Positions 10,801 to 19,596 of a stretch of DNA of 25,335 nucleotides are shown here, piece after piece. The stretch spans positions 8,699 to 34,033 of the forward strand of contig NW_005178440.1 in NCBI RefSeq assembly GCF_000341285.1, read 5' to 3'. This DNA comes from Galdieria sulphuraria (Eukaryota; Rhodophyta; Bangiophyceae; Galdieriales; Galdieriaceae). Positions within the stretch are counted from its first letter, which is position 1, and each line of letters starts with the position of its first letter. The notes beneath the pieces are model-generated. The model searched no databases. It worked only from the letters and a program-made list of their open reading frames with translations, and was not told the origin of the DNA. The translations under genes and the position numbers were made by a program.

Positions 10801-12442
10801 ACTTCCAGGCAAAAAAGTAAGTCCTTATATTGCTAAGTTAAGAGCCTGTAAGCCTGGTGTACCATTAATTTCTCCTCCACCTCATCATGATATTTATTCA
10901 ATTGAAGATTTATCTCAACTTATATTTGATTTACATCAGATAAATCCTAAAGCTAAAGTATCTGTTAAATTAGTTGCATCGGTAGGTATTGGTACTATTG
11001 CTGCTGGAGTTGCAAAAGCGAACGCAGATATTATTCAAATTTCAGGGCACGATGGAGGGACTGGAGCATCACCTTTGAGTTCTATAAAGCACGCTGGAGT
11101 TCCATGGGAACTCGGTTTAACTGAAGTTCATAAAACTTTATTATCAAACAATCTAAGAAATAGAGTATTATTAAGAGTAGATGGTGGTCTTAAAACGGGC
11201 CTTGATATTGTTATAGCAAGTTTAATGGGAGCAGAAGAATATGGATTTGGAACAGTTGCAATGATTGCCACAGGCTGTATTATGGCAAGAATTTGTCATA
11301 CGAATAATTGCCCAGTAGGAGTAGCAAGCCAAAGAGAAGATCTTAGAGCTAGATATCCAGGCGTACCTGAAAGTTTAGTAAATTTCTGCATGTTCGTAGC
11401 AGAAGAGGTTAGAAGTATACTTGCTTATATGGGTTACAAATCATTAAAAGATATTATTGGAAGATATAATTTGCTCTCCACAAATTATATAAATACATTA
11501 AGTAAAACAATTAACTTAAATTTATATGATTTATTGAATTTGCCAAGAGAATTTATTAATGATAGAAGTTGGTTAAAACATGAAGATGTTCATAGCAATG
11601 GTCCTGTATTAGATGATATTTTAATAAAAAGTTCTGATATAGAAGAAACAATTAAATCTCAACTAAATATAGATAAACATTTAAAAATATCGAATATCAA
11701 TCGTTCTGTTGGTGGACGTTTATCAGGTTATATTGCTAAAGATTATGGCAATAATGATTTTAAAGGAAAAATTAATTTACACTTTTATGGAAGTGCAGGT
11801 CAAAGTTTTGGTTTGTTCAATATAGGTGGCTTAAACTTACGCTTAATCGGAGAAGCTAATGACTATGTAGGTAAGGGTATGAATGGCGGAGAAATAATTA
11901 TTATTCCTAATAATCAATTTTATAAATCAAATTTTCAGACTAATAATGTTATTATTGGTAATACATGTTTATATGGTGCTACTGGAGGGCTTTTATTTGT
12001 AAAAGGTCAGGCAGGAGAACGTTTTGCTGTTAGAAATTCACAAGCGCAAGCAGTAGTAGAAGGTGTTGGCGATCATTGTTGTGAATATATGACTGGTGGT
12101 GTGGTTGTAGTTTTAGGGAAAACTGGACGTAATTTTGCTGCGGGCATGACTGGTGGACTTGCTTATGTTTTTGATAAAGATAATAATTTTATTGATTATT
12201 TAAATTCTGAAATAGTTAAGATACAAAAAGTAATAACTAAATCAGGAGAAATACAATTAAAAAGTTTATTAGAACAACATTTAGTTAAAACTGGAAGTTT
12301 AAAAGCAAAAGAAATACTAGAAAACTGGTCTAATTTATTAACCTATTTTTGGCAAGTAGTTCCTCCATCTGAAGCAGATACACCTCAGACTAATCCAAAT
12401 GTGGATACTTTGATTTTTGATAAGCAAGTTATTATAAAATAA
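7862..12442 (+). CDS. gltB: Ferredoxin-dependent glutamate synthase (start disrupted)
   Basis: Fd-GOGAT makes two glutamates from glutamine and 2-oxoglutarate using ferredoxin electrons. The first ATG in frame is 7961 (1493 residues), but homology clearly begins earlier: [14 protein letters not shown] is encoded at 7880-7921 and contains the N-terminal nucleophile Cys (7907-7909) of the glutaminase domain. The frame is open only from 7862, behind a TAG at 7859-7861, and has no ATG before that Cys. An ATG at 7827 lies in another frame and would need a one-base change to join. Later landmarks are HNGEINT, the FMN-domain segments [13 protein letters not shown] and [13 protein letters not shown], the [3Fe-4S] cysteines in [15 protein letters not shown], and the GXGXG-type C-terminal domain. 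The start given is the limit of the open frame, not an initiator. The 3' end lies in an inverted repeat. Confidence 0.93.
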   Translation, partial: NYSEGQPWLIKEKDACGVGFIASRDNIASHKLIMQAIEALIFMEHRGACSADKSSGDGAGLMTSIPWKLFKPYIGNSEENIGIGMCFLPSNRIEVKEAKNFIEWILREESLQMIKWREVPTNNEVLGSEAYKNRPTILQFFIKSKLSSKDNLEHKLYITRKRIEKLISKSYVKWLKEFYICSLSSKIIIYKGMVKSAVLGQFYQDLLHIDYESPFAIYHRRFSTNTMPKWALAQPMRLIAHNGEINTLLGNLNWMKTREELLSSIYNTKDINHIKPICNPESSDSANLDSAFEVLLHANLPIHEVSLTLIPEAYKNNPEINSYTDIIKFYEYNSIHQEAWDGPALVIFSDGKIIGASLDRNGLRPARFCITKDNHIIVASESGVINIDQSNIIKKGRIGPGQILALDLENKIILENLELKQQVAKKKNYNYLLNLHRVLFDSRDFLEETIKSENELLQWQTLFGYTSEDVELTIEHMASQGKEPTFCMGDDIPLAILSGKPHILYNYFKQRFAQVTNPAIDPLRESLVMSLDTYIGNKEKLFNSSIEGKIIYFNSPIINERELERIKQSELKTATINVFFNIKQGSTELKSTILKLCQEAELLVRSGIEILILSDKFAVLSEDYTYIPPLLITSAIHHHLIRKKIRHKSSLIVETAQAWSTHHFACLISYGASLICPYLVLETVRHWWKNPKTQSLMQKNKIPVCTTKEAQDNYKKAVENGLLKILSKMGISLLSSYQGAQIFEILGLGAEIVNLAFTGSTSRIGGLSFKELANEIILFHDLAFKNLNKNKLNNYGFVQYRPGCEYHLNNPDMAKALHKAVRTYKTEFYEGYKNILYNRPPTNLRDLLQIKSDNPPISIEQVESASSIVKRFCTGGMSLGALSREAHETLAIGMNRLGGKSNSGEGGEDPIRFKILSDVDLTGHSPLLPHLKGLSNGDTANSAIKQIASGRFGVTPEYLINAKQLEIKIAQGAKPGEGGQLPGKKVSPYIAKLRACKPGVPLISPPPHHDIYSIEDLSQLIFDLHQINPKAKVSVKLVASVGIGTIAAGVAKANADIIQISGHDGGTGASPLSSIKHAGVPWELGLTEVHKTLLSNNLRNRVLLRVDGGLKTGLDIVIASLMGAEEYGFGTVAMIATGCIMARICHTNNCPVGVASQREDLRARYPGVPESLVNFCMFVAEEVRSILAYMGYKSLKDIIGRYNLLSTNYINTLSKTINLNLYDLLNLPREFINDRSWLKHEDVHSNGPVLDDILIKSSDIEETIKSQLNIDKHLKISNINRSVGGRLSGYIAKDYGNNDFKGKINLHFYGSAGQSFGLFNIGGLNLRLIGEANDYVGKGMNGGEIIIIPNNQFYKSNFQTNNVIIGNTCLYGATGGLLFVKGQAGERFAVRNSQAQAVVEGVGDHCCEYMTGGVVVVLGKTGRNFAAGMTGGLAYVFDKDNNFIDYLNSEIVKIQKVITKSGEIQLKSLLEQHLVKTGSLKAKEILENWSNLLTYFWQVVPPSEADTPQTNPNVDTLIFDKQVIIK

Positions 12443-12510
12443 GAAAAATATAAAAAACAATATTATTATATATAATATAATATTGTTTTTTATATTTTTC
12501 TTATTTTATA
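12433..12510. terminator. 34-bp inverted repeat at the gltB 3' end
   Basis: Arms 12433-12466 and 12477-12510 pair perfectly around a 10-base AT loop. The left arm includes the last gltB codons and its TAA stop. Probable 3'-end-forming hairpin between gltB and psaC. Confidence 0.8.
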
Positions 12511-12519
12511 TATCAGTAA

Positions 12520-12782
<263 letters not shown>

Positions 12783-12783
<1 letters not shown>

Positions 12784-12838
12784 AGATGAAAAAAGAAATG
12801 AGGATAAATAAATTTATCCTCATTTCTTTTTTCATCTT
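12783..12838. terminator. 26-bp inverted repeat at the psaC 3' end
   Basis: Arms 12783-12808 and 12813-12838 are exact reverse complements with a four-base loop. The left arm begins at the last base of the psaC stop codon. The arms contain A and T runs, so the transcript has a U-rich right arm like an intrinsic terminator. Confidence 0.85.
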
Positions 12839-12881
12839 ATATTACGATTAACTAAAATAAGGATAAATAACAGGTACAGAT

Positions 12882-13649
12882 ATGATTAATTGCAAAACAA
12901 CAATTCCAAATAGAATTAAACAGGATTTAGAAAAAAAAAAAATTTTAAAACTTATAACAGGTTTAAATAATTTTAATTTAAATAAAATATATAATATTTG
13001 TATAGCTGCAAATAAAAATGGTGTAACTTATATAGATATATCATCTGATCCCTATTTAATTAAAGCAATAAAAAAGATAACAGATCTACCGATCTGTGCA
13101 TCTTCAATTCTTCCAGAAGAGTTATATAAATCTGTAGAAGCTGGGGTAGACCTAATTGAGCTTGGTAATTATGAATCGTTTTATGAAAGAGGACTTATAG
13201 TAAATGCAGATCATATAATATATTTAACTAACAAAATAAGATCTAAAATGCCTAATATACCACTAACTGTAACAATTCCATCTTATCTAGAGCTTAAGGA
13301 ACAAATAAAATTAGCTATCAAATTACAGGATTATGATATAGATTTTTTACAAACAGAAGGTAAATATAAAATCAAATCTCGATATTTATTAGATTATGTA
13401 AAATTAGCTTTGCCTACTTTGATTTCTACTGAAAAAATATCTAAATTAGTTAATATACCAATAATTTGTTCGTCTGGAATATCTATGTTTACAGCCCCTT
13501 TGGCAACTTATTTCGGAGCCTCTGGCATTGGAGTTGGAAGCCTATTAAATAATGTTAAGCATAAATCTGATCTTGACAACTTAATAAATAATCTTAAATT
13601 ATCATTATTAGTTGTTATAAAGAATAAAAATAAAGTATTAAATAAATAA
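12882..13649 (+). CDS. ycf23: Ycf23 protein
   Basis: The 255-residue protein fits the plastid/cyanobacterial Ycf23 (DUF561) family of TIM-barrel-like proteins. It shows LITGLNNFNLNKI near residue 25, then GVTYIDISSDPYL, LPICASSILPEEL, GVDLIELGNYESFY, LTVTIPSYLEL, DFLQTEGKYK, and the late glycine-rich segment CSSGISMFTAPLATYFGA-SGIGVGSLLNN typical of a barrel phosphate-binding end. No biochemical role is settled for this family as far as I know. I first considered TrpA, but the family-specific segments do not fit. It lies on the same strand as psaC and accA. accA starts 31 bases after its stop, so the two probably share a transcript. Confidence 0.9.
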   Translation: MINCKTTIPNRIKQDLEKKKILKLITGLNNFNLNKIYNICIAANKNGVTYIDISSDPYLIKAIKKITDLPICASSILPEELYKSVEAGVDLIELGNYESFYERGLIVNADHIIYLTNKIRSKMPNIPLTVTIPSYLELKEQIKLAIKLQDYDIDFLQTEGKYKIKSRYLLDYVKLALPTLISTEKISKLVNIPIICSSGISMFTAPLATYFGASGIGVGSLLNNVKHKSDLDNLINNLKLSLLVVIKNKNKVLNK

Positions 13650-13680
13650 GATTTTTATTTGAAATTAGTTTTTAAATTCT

Positions 13681-14709
13681 ATGAATAAACAATTATTAAT
13701 TGACGAAATAAATAATTTATTACCAGTCGATAATTATGATTTAAGAAAAAGTTTCAATTTTGAGCAACCTATTTTAGATTTGGAAAAAAATATAAAACGA
13801 GCTTATTATGTCATTATAAAATACTTAGCTGAAAATAACTCTTCAAATTTTAAAAATCAATCTCTTAGTTTGATTAAGAAATTACAAGAAATCAGAAAAA
13901 CAAAATACAAAAACTTGAAGCCTATTAATAAATTAAATATAATTAGACAACAAGGCAGGCCTAGCGGCCTTGATATAATTAAACTTATTACAGAAGAATG
14001 GATAGAACTATTTGGGGATAGAAAAGGTTTTAATGATAGAGGATTAGTTGCGGGAATAGGTAGAATAGGTGGCAGATCTGTAGTATTAATTGCTCATGAA
14101 CGCGGCAAAACTCCAATTAGCAAAATGAAAAGGCATTTTGGAATGGCGTATCCGGGTGGCTATCGCAAGGCTTTACGTTTAATGCAACATGCTAATCAAT
14201 TTAATTTGCCGATATTAACTTTTATTGATACTGCAGGTGCATGGGCTGGATTAGATGCTGAACATTTTGGCCAAAGTGAAGCTATTGCTGTTAACTTAAG
14301 AGAAATGTTTAATTTAAATGTACCTATTATTAGTACGATTATAGGAGAAGGTGGTTCTGGTGGAGCTTTAGCAATTAGTATTGCAGATTATTTAATTATG
14401 TTTGAGTATAGTATATATTCCGTAGCTTCTCCAGAAGCTTGTTCAGCTATATTGTGGAAAGATCGTTCTAGATATGTAGAGGCTTCAGAATGTTTGAAAA
14501 TAACTGCAGAAGACTTAAAAATTCTTGGTATTATTGATGAAATAATAGAAGAACCTATCGGTGGTTCTCAAATTAATCCTCTTTTCACTATAAAAAAGCT
14601 TAAAGAAATTTTAATAAATAAAATTAAAGAATTAGAAAGTTTCTCTGATAATGAAAGAAAAGATCGGCGTTCTAATAAATTTAGAAAAATTGGTGTTTTC
14701 TATGAATAA
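13681..14709 (+). CDS. accA: Acetyl-CoA carboxylase carboxyltransferase alpha subunit
   Basis: AccA and AccD form the carboxyltransferase that moves CO2 from biotin to acetyl-CoA for fatty-acid synthesis in the stroma. The 342-residue protein has the N-terminal helical region, then EWIELFGDRKGFNDRGLVAG, MAYPGGYRKALRLMQHA, LPILTFIDTAGAWAGLDAE, the oxyanion-type IIGEGGSGGALAI and YSVASPEACSAILWKD, all in family order and spacing. The C-terminal 30 residues are charged and not conserved. Retention of accA in the plastid is typical of red algae. The final two codons and the stop are part of the hairpin at 14701-14803. Confidence 0.97.
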   Translation: MNKQLLIDEINNLLPVDNYDLRKSFNFEQPILDLEKNIKRAYYVIIKYLAENNSSNFKNQSLSLIKKLQEIRKTKYKNLKPINKLNIIRQQGRPSGLDIIKLITEEWIELFGDRKGFNDRGLVAGIGRIGGRSVVLIAHERGKTPISKMKRHFGMAYPGGYRKALRLMQHANQFNLPILTFIDTAGAWAGLDAEHFGQSEAIAVNLREMFNLNVPIISTIIGEGGSGGALAISIADYLIMFEYSIYSVASPEACSAILWKDRSRYVEASECLKITAEDLKILGIIDEIIEEPIGGSQINPLFTIKKLKEILINKIKELESFSDNERKDRRSNKFRKIGVFYE

Positions 14710-14803
14710 CAAATAAAGAGATAGATTGATAGATTAAGTTAACAATCGGTAAGTACCGATTGTTACTTAATCTATCAATCTATCTCTTTATTTGTTATTC
14801 ATA
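14701..14803. terminator. About 50-bp inverted repeat between accA and psaK
   Basis: An outer 38-bp perfect stem (14701-14738 with 14766-14803) continues, after one extra base on the left, into a 12-bp stem (14740-14751 with 14754-14765). The tip is more G/C-rich (AATCGGTA/TACCGATT) than the rest. It lies between the convergent genes accA (+) and psaK (-) and covers the end of accA, so it can serve as a bidirectional 3'-end signal. Confidence 0.85.
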
Positions 14804-14824
14804 CATTCACATTTATAGTATTTA

Positions 14825-15043
14825 TTAAATTATATTTAAGGATTTCAGTCCTATTACAGTTGCTGAACTAATAATATGTCCTAAACTCATGCTCGCTAAT
14901 AATTCAGCTAAATTGATATTAGCAATTAAAGATACTTGATTTTTTTTATTCTGAATACTATATTTGCCTAAAATTATACATATTGTATTAACAACAATAA
15001 ATATTATACTAGTTGATGCTGATATTAACATATATTTATCCAA
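14825..15043 (-). CDS. psaK: PsaK, photosystem I subunit X
   Basis: A 72-residue membrane protein with two hydrophobic segments, the first near residues 5-25 and the second near 50-70, separated by a basic stretch GKYSIQNKKN. The motif IANINLAELLASMSLGHIISSATVIGL matches the conserved second half of PsaK, which sits at the edge of photosystem I next to PsaA. Length is slightly shorter than most cyanobacterial PsaK proteins. It is the last gene of the minus-strand cluster nblA-ccsA-psaK, 47 bases after ccsA. Confidence 0.88.
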   Translation of the reverse strand: MDKYMLISASTSIIFIVVNTICIILGKYSIQNKKNQVSLIANINLAELLASMSLGHIISSATVIGLKSLNII

Positions 15044-15090
15044 TATATAAGATATATATTATCTGTATTCTTATTCATTATATAAAAAAA

Positions 15091-16005
15091 TCATAAAAAC
15101 CAACCATAACTATGCAAACCTTTACCTAAAAAATTTACTCCTAAATAGCATATCCAAACTACTACAAATCCTAAACCTGCTACTACAGCAGATTTTTCTC
15201 CTTGCCATGATTTATTGATTCTTGTATGTAAATATATAGCAAAAATAATCCATGTAATTAGAGCCCAAGTTTCTTTAGGATCCCAGCTCCAATATGACCC
15301 CCATGCTTCATTTGCCCATACTGCGCCAGAGATAATACCTATTGTTAGAAAAGGAAAGCCTAAACCAATAATTCTGTAACTTAAATTGTCAATAGTAGTT
15401 AATAAATTTAGTTTATCTTCATTTTTTAAAATTAATGTATCATTATAGGTTGTAGTTAAATTATTATTTTTCGTGTAGTTTAATTTAGTATTACGAGATA
15501 AAAGAAGAAACAAAATTGACAAGAGTGACCCTATTAGTAACATAGCATAACTGATTAATATCACACTTACATGCATAAGTAACCAATTGGATTTTAAAGC
15601 TGGTATTAATGGAGAGACTTCTTGCATATATTTTGGTAATAAGAAGCTAGAAAAAGCTAAAGTTAAAGTCCCTACAGGACTAGCTATGGCCCCTATAAGC
15701 TTGTGTTTAAATTTAAATTCTAATATTAATTGTATAGTAGTTAAACTCCAACTTAAAAAAAGTAATGATTCATATAAGTTACTTAATGGGAAATATGAAT
15801 ATTTTAACCAGCGATACGCTAATAAGTAAACCAATAAAATATTTGCTAAACTTACCTCAAAATGAGCAAATTTTAGAAAAAATGTTTTCTTAGGAAAAGC
15901 TATGATTAACCAATAACAGATCATGCTTATAAATAAAGATAAAAAACTTATATTTAAACAATAGTTATCGATTTGATAATTTAGATTCATAGTTAAAGCT
16001 AACAT
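15091..16005 (-). CDS. ccsA: CcsA, cytochrome c haem attachment protein
   Basis: CcsA is the haem-handling membrane subunit of system II cytochrome c biogenesis. Together with Ccs1 (encoded at 19597-20901) it delivers haem to apocytochromes f and c6 in the thylakoid lumen. The 304-residue protein has several membrane segments. It carries the diagnostic tryptophan-rich motif [18 protein letters not shown], conserved His residues in [15 protein letters not shown] and YLHTRIN, and the ending [12 protein letters not shown]. The start follows the nblA stop by only two bases, so the two genes are probably translated from one mRNA. Confidence 0.96.
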   Translation of the reverse strand: MLALTMNLNYQIDNYCLNISFLSLFISMICYWLIIAFPKKTFFLKFAHFEVSLANILLVYLLAYRWLKYSYFPLSNLYESLLFLSWSLTTIQLILEFKFKHKLIGAIASPVGTLTLAFSSFLLPKYMQEVSPLIPALKSNWLLMHVSVILISYAMLLIGSLLSILFLLLSRNTKLNYTKNNNLTTTYNDTLILKNEDKLNLLTTIDNLSYRIIGLGFPFLTIGIISGAVWANEAWGSYWSWDPKETWALITWIIFAIYLHTRINKSWQGEKSAVVAGLGFVVVWICYLGVNFLGKGLHSYGWFL

Positions 16006-16007
16006 AT

Positions 16008-16196
16008 TTATTTTAAATTAGTATATTTTATTAAATATTTTAATATATTATCATTTAATAACATATATTTTAAAATTTCTAATAGTAATCGTTTCTTTTG
16101 CTTTTCATTTAAATTATCTACTATTTGTGAATACAATTTAAGTTTAAATTCTTGTTCTAAACTAAGTCCAAGATAAGAATTATAGTTTTTATTCAT
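16008..16196 (-). CDS. ycf18: NblA/Ycf18, phycobilisome degradation adaptor
   Basis: A 62-residue protein with the NblA pattern: [23 protein letters not shown], then a helix [20 protein letters not shown]. This corresponds to the two antiparallel helices of NblA, which bind phycobiliproteins and guide them to Clp protease when nutrients are short. Length is typical (about 55-65). It is the first gene of a minus-strand cluster with ccsA and psaK and is divergent from cpcG. The 145-base gap between them probably holds promoters for both. Confidence 0.88.
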   Translation of the reverse strand: MNKNYNSYLGLSLEQEFKLKLYSQIVDNLNEKQKKRLLLEILKYMLLNDNILKYLIKYTNLK

Positions 16197-16257
16197 TGAA
16201 TAAATAGCAATTAATAAAATAATTAGTTAAAATTTATTACTAATATAATTCAAAATA

Positions 16258-16290
16258 TAAACTAAATTTATAATATTAAATATTAGTTTA
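16258..16290. promoter_or_regulatory. 8-bp inverted repeat between divergent nblA and cpcG
   Basis: TAAACTAA (16258-16265) and TTAGTTTA (16283-16290) are reverse complements with 17 bases between them, in the shared upstream region of nblA and cpcG. It could be a regulator site. The A/T-rich background makes chance plausible. Confidence 0.25.
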
Positions 16291-16341
16291 TGATATATAT
16301 TTTTCTTAATAAAGCTAATAAAATATATCGGAGATTGTTTT

Positions 16342-17073
16342 ATGTCTATTCCTCTTTTATATTATCCTCTATCAACCCAAAATCAACGTGTAGAAAGTTT
16401 TGAAATTTTATCAAACGAAGAACAATCTAAAATTTATACAACTGATACTCTGCCAAGTGCTTCAGAGATGGATGAATTAATTTGGTCAGCCTACCGTCAA
16501 ATATTTAGTGAACATCAAATTTTAAAGTTCACAAGACAAAGATTTCTAGAATCTCAATTACGTTTCAATCAAATTAAAGTAAGAGAATTTATTAGAGGGT
16601 TGGCTACATCAGATTCGTTTAGAAAATTAAATTATGACGTAAATAATAATTATCGTTTTGTTGAATTATGTGTTCAGAGAATTCTTGGACGAGATATATA
16701 TAATGAAAAAGAAAAAATCGCTTGGTCAATTGTTATATGTAATAAAGGTATAATAGGTTTTATTGATTGCTTAGTTAATAGTCAAGAATATCTAGAAAAT
16801 TTCGGTGATAATATAGTTCCTTATCAAAGAAGAAGAATAATTTTTCAACGTGTTAATGGGGAAACTCCATTTAATCTAAAAACTCCAAGATACGGAATGG
16901 AATTCAGAGATAAATTAGTTAAACCTCAATTTATTTGGCAAGGAGCTATCCGCAGATTTCGTCCTCAAGAACAAAGACCTAGAGCAGGAGATCCTGTTTT
17001 ATTTTTAAATATGGTTTATGATTTAAATATTACTCCTAAATTTAATAGATATCCTGGACTAGTCACTCGCTAA
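16342..17073 (+). CDS. cpcG: CpcG, phycobilisome rod-core linker
   Basis: CpcG joins phycocyanin rods to the allophycocyanin core. The 243-residue protein starts with MSIPLLYYPLSTQNQRVESFE and carries one phycobilisome linker domain at about 20-165, including LIWSAYRQIFSEHQILKFTRQ, SQLRFNQIKVREFIRGLATSD and VQRILGRDIYNEKE. The basic end (QFIWQGAIRRFRPQEQRPRAG) fits a core-binding tail. A GGAG element precedes the ATG (CGGAGATTGTTTT). It is divergent from nblA, the factor for phycobilisome breakdown, and convergent with ycf20 across a 50-bp palindrome. Confidence 0.96.
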   Translation: MSIPLLYYPLSTQNQRVESFEILSNEEQSKIYTTDTLPSASEMDELIWSAYRQIFSEHQILKFTRQRFLESQLRFNQIKVREFIRGLATSDSFRKLNYDVNNNYRFVELCVQRILGRDIYNEKEKIAWSIVICNKGIIGFIDCLVNSQEYLENFGDNIVPYQRRRIIFQRVNGETPFNLKTPRYGMEFRDKLVKPQFIWQGAIRRFRPQEQRPRAGDPVLFLNMVYDLNITPKFNRYPGLVTR

Positions 17074-17081
17074 TATTAATA

Positions 17082-17185
17082 TTTTTATTTAGATGCCTTT
17101 AAGTTGGGAAGCTAAAAAAAGAACAAAGTAAATATTTACTTTGTTCTTTTTTTAGCTTCCCAACTTAAAGGCATCTAAATAAAAA
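17082..17185. terminator. About 50-bp perfect palindrome between cpcG and ycf20
   Basis: From 17082 to 17185 the sequence reads as its own reverse complement, centred at about 17133-17134, with a turn of about four bases. It lies between the convergent genes cpcG (+) and ycf20 (-). The right arm covers the last eleven or so codons and stop of ycf20, so the left arm is an inverted non-coding copy of the ycf20 end. Probable bidirectional 3'-end element. Confidence 0.85.
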
Positions 17186-17403
17186 CCGTAAATTAATCCA
17201 ATTTTAAAACCATTTACAGAGTTTATAATATTTGTATGTGTTTTTTTTATCAATCGCTTATAGCTTATATAAGCTATAAGTTCATAAAAAGCTATAATAA
17301 AGGATGTAAGACATAGACTCCAATCACCCGTCTGAGGATATATTGTACATAATAAGTTAGAAGAAAAAATTCCTAATAATGTATTTACAATAATTAATTG
17401 CAT
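17152..17403 (-). CDS. ycf20: Ycf20 membrane protein
   Basis: An 83-residue protein with the Ycf20 (DUF565) signature: a hydrophobic start with TLLGIFSSNLL, PQTGDWSLCLTSFIIAFYEL, a Tyr/Lys-rich linker, and the conserved end NGFKIGLIYGFYLDAFKLGS. Two or three membrane segments are likely. In green lineages Ycf20-like proteins affect thermal dissipation of light energy. The red algal role is not clear to me. It follows apcF by 14 bases on the same strand, so they probably share an mRNA. Its C-terminal codons make up one arm of the palindrome at 17082-17185. Confidence 0.9.
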   Translation of the reverse strand: MQLIIVNTLLGIFSSNLLCTIYPQTGDWSLCLTSFIIAFYELIAYISYKRLIKKTHTNIINSVNGFKIGLIYGFYLDAFKLGS

Positions 17404-17417
17404 AAATATATAAATAA

Positions 17418-17909
17418 TTAATAACTTAGAGAATTAATCATATGATCAAAAGGTAAGTTAACTATATTTTGAGCTTCTTGACTTACTTGTTTTTGTACGA
17501 TTTTTTTCATTATATTAAGTGCTCTAATAGTAGGCGCAATAGGCACACCTAAAGAATTATAGGTTTCTTTAAGACCATTTAACACTCTTTCATCTAAGAC
17601 TGACGGATCATCAGCTAACATACTATAAGTGGCATATCTCAGATAATAATCTAGGTCTCTTATACATGCTGCATATCTTCTTGTTGTATAGGCATTACCG
17701 CCTGGTCTTAATAATTCAATATATTCTTCAAACAACTCAGCACTGGTTTCTTTAAGAATTAAAACTGATTGTTCATTAATAAATTTTATAAGATCAATAC
17801 GTAAATTAGCTGATTTAAAATAAATTTCTAATTTATTAATAGCTTCTATATCTAAATATTTTCCCTTAAAATCGTAACTTTCTAAAGTTTTATTTATAAT
17901 ATCTTTCAT
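17418..17909 (-). CDS. apcF: ApcF, allophycocyanin beta-18 core subunit
   Basis: ApcF is the variant beta subunit in the phycobilisome core that sits near the terminal emitter. I start it at the Met at 17909 rather than the upstream ATG at 17942. With this start (163 residues) the chromophore Cys falls at position 82 (YAACIRDLDYY) and the methylation Asn at 72 (PGGNAYTTRRY), exactly as in the family, and GAGGAAAG lies just upstream. Other landmarks are KGKYLDIEAINKLEIYF and VLDERVLNGLKETYNSLGVP. The C-terminus is diverged (KKIVQKQVSQEAQNIVNL). It lies behind psbA, separated by a hairpin, and ahead of ycf20. Confidence 0.95.
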   Translation of the reverse strand: MKDIINKTLESYDFKGKYLDIEAINKLEIYFKSANLRIDLIKFINEQSVLILKETSAELFEEYIELLRPGGNAYTTRRYAACIRDLDYYLRYATYSMLADDPSVLDERVLNGLKETYNSLGVPIAPTIRALNIMKKIVQKQVSQEAQNIVNLPFDHMINSLSY

Positions 17910-17994
17910 GATTAAACTTTCCTCATAATAAAATCTATACAAAAATTATAACAATTAATGTTTATAATTTACAAATTATAAAAGAATATTAAAA

Positions 17995-18032
17995 AAAAAA
18001 AAAACTAAACTCTTAAGAGTTTAGTTTTTTTT

Positions 18033-18034
<2 letters not shown>
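17995..18034. terminator. psbA 3' hairpin with A/T tracts
   Basis: A 40-base palindrome centred on CTCTTAAGAG, flanked by ten A residues on the left and ten T residues on the right. It overlaps the psbA stop (18033-18035). Read on the minus strand it is a hairpin ending in a U-tract, the classic intrinsic terminator form. It separates the highly expressed psbA from apcF. Confidence 0.85.
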
Positions 18035-19127
<1,093 letters not shown>

Positions 19128-19148
19128 TTAAATTATTCTTCTTCTTCC

Positions 19149-19166
19149 CAAGCTTTATTTAGCTTG
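19149..19166 (-). promoter_or_regulatory. psbA 5'-leader stem-loop
   Basis: CAAGCT (19149-19154) and AGCTTG (19161-19166) form a 6-bp stem with a six-base loop about 34 bases before the psbA ATG. A stem-loop at this place is a common feature of plastid psbA leaders, where it is linked to mRNA stability and translational control. Confidence 0.55.
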
Positions 19167-19175
19167 TTAATCATT

Positions 19176-19204
19176 ATTATAAGTTAAATTAGTAATTTTG
19201 TAAA
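19176..19204 (-). promoter_or_regulatory. psbA promoter (-35/-10)
   Basis: On the minus strand TTTACA (19204-19199) and a perfect TATAAT (19181-19176) are separated by 17 bases, the ideal spacing for the bacterial-type plastid RNA polymerase. Start of transcription would be near 19169, leaving a leader of about 54 bases before the psbA ATG that includes the stem-loop. Confidence 0.75.
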
Positions 19205-19290
19205 TATATAATCATATACATATACCTATAATAAGACTATTCAATTATAGTACACTAGGTAGAATTAAATATGAATAATATAGATAATAA

Positions 19291-19373
19291 TACAGATGGA
19301 GAGACTCGAACTCTCATGAATTAAAATCATTAGATCCTAAATCTAACGCGTCTACCAATTTCGCCACATCTGC
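19291..19373 (-). tRNA. trnL-UAG: tRNA-Leu(UAG)
   Basis: An 83-base class II tRNA with a long variable arm. The acceptor stem is GCAGATG/CATCTGT with a G-U first pair and discriminator A. The anticodon arm is TTAGA-TTTAGGA-TCTAA, giving anticodon TAG. The T arm contains GAGTTCGAGTCTC. It reads CUN Leu codons. It lies upstream of psbA on the same strand and is divergent from trnN. Confidence 0.95.
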
Positions 19374-19421
19374 AGAAATAGTTTATATTATACTCAATAT
19401 AGTATATATATATAGTATATA

Positions 19422-19493
19422 TCCTCAGTAGCTCAGCGGTAGAGCGGTCGGCTGTTAACCGATTGGTCGTAGGTTCAAATCCTACCTGAGGAG
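19422..19493 (+). tRNA. trnN-GUU: tRNA-Asn(GUU)
   Basis: A 72-base cloverleaf: acceptor TCCTCAG/CTGAGGA with discriminator G, D arm AGCTCAGCGGTAGAGC, anticodon arm GTCGG-CTGTTAA-CCGAT (anticodon GTT), T arm TAGGTTCAAATCCTA. CCA is not encoded. It lies 103 bases before ccs1 on the same strand. Confidence 0.96.
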
Positions 19494-19596
19494 TTAATCT
19501 TTATTTATTGTTAACTATTATATAAGGTAATATATAAGAATATCTTAGTTTTTAGTATACATAAAATATATCATATATAATTAAATATTATAAACT

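Noticed and set aside
12882-13649. Identification as tryptophan synthase alpha (trpA), given trpG nearby
   Set aside because: The barrel-like pattern is shared, but the specific segments (GLNNFN, ICASSILPEE, IELGNYESFY, QTEG) fit Ycf23, and the TrpA catalytic Glu/Asp motifs are not seen.
17910-17942. Upstream ATG giving apcF eleven extra residues
   Set aside because: The extra residues are not part of the family, whereas the inner start puts the chromophore Cys at 82 and the Asn at 72 and has a Shine-Dalgarno sequence.
19390-19421. TA-rich repeat before trnN as a possible replication origin or mobile-element edge
   Set aside because: It is a short low-complexity AT stretch with no flanking repeats or element genes. 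Such stretches occur in many gaps in this window.
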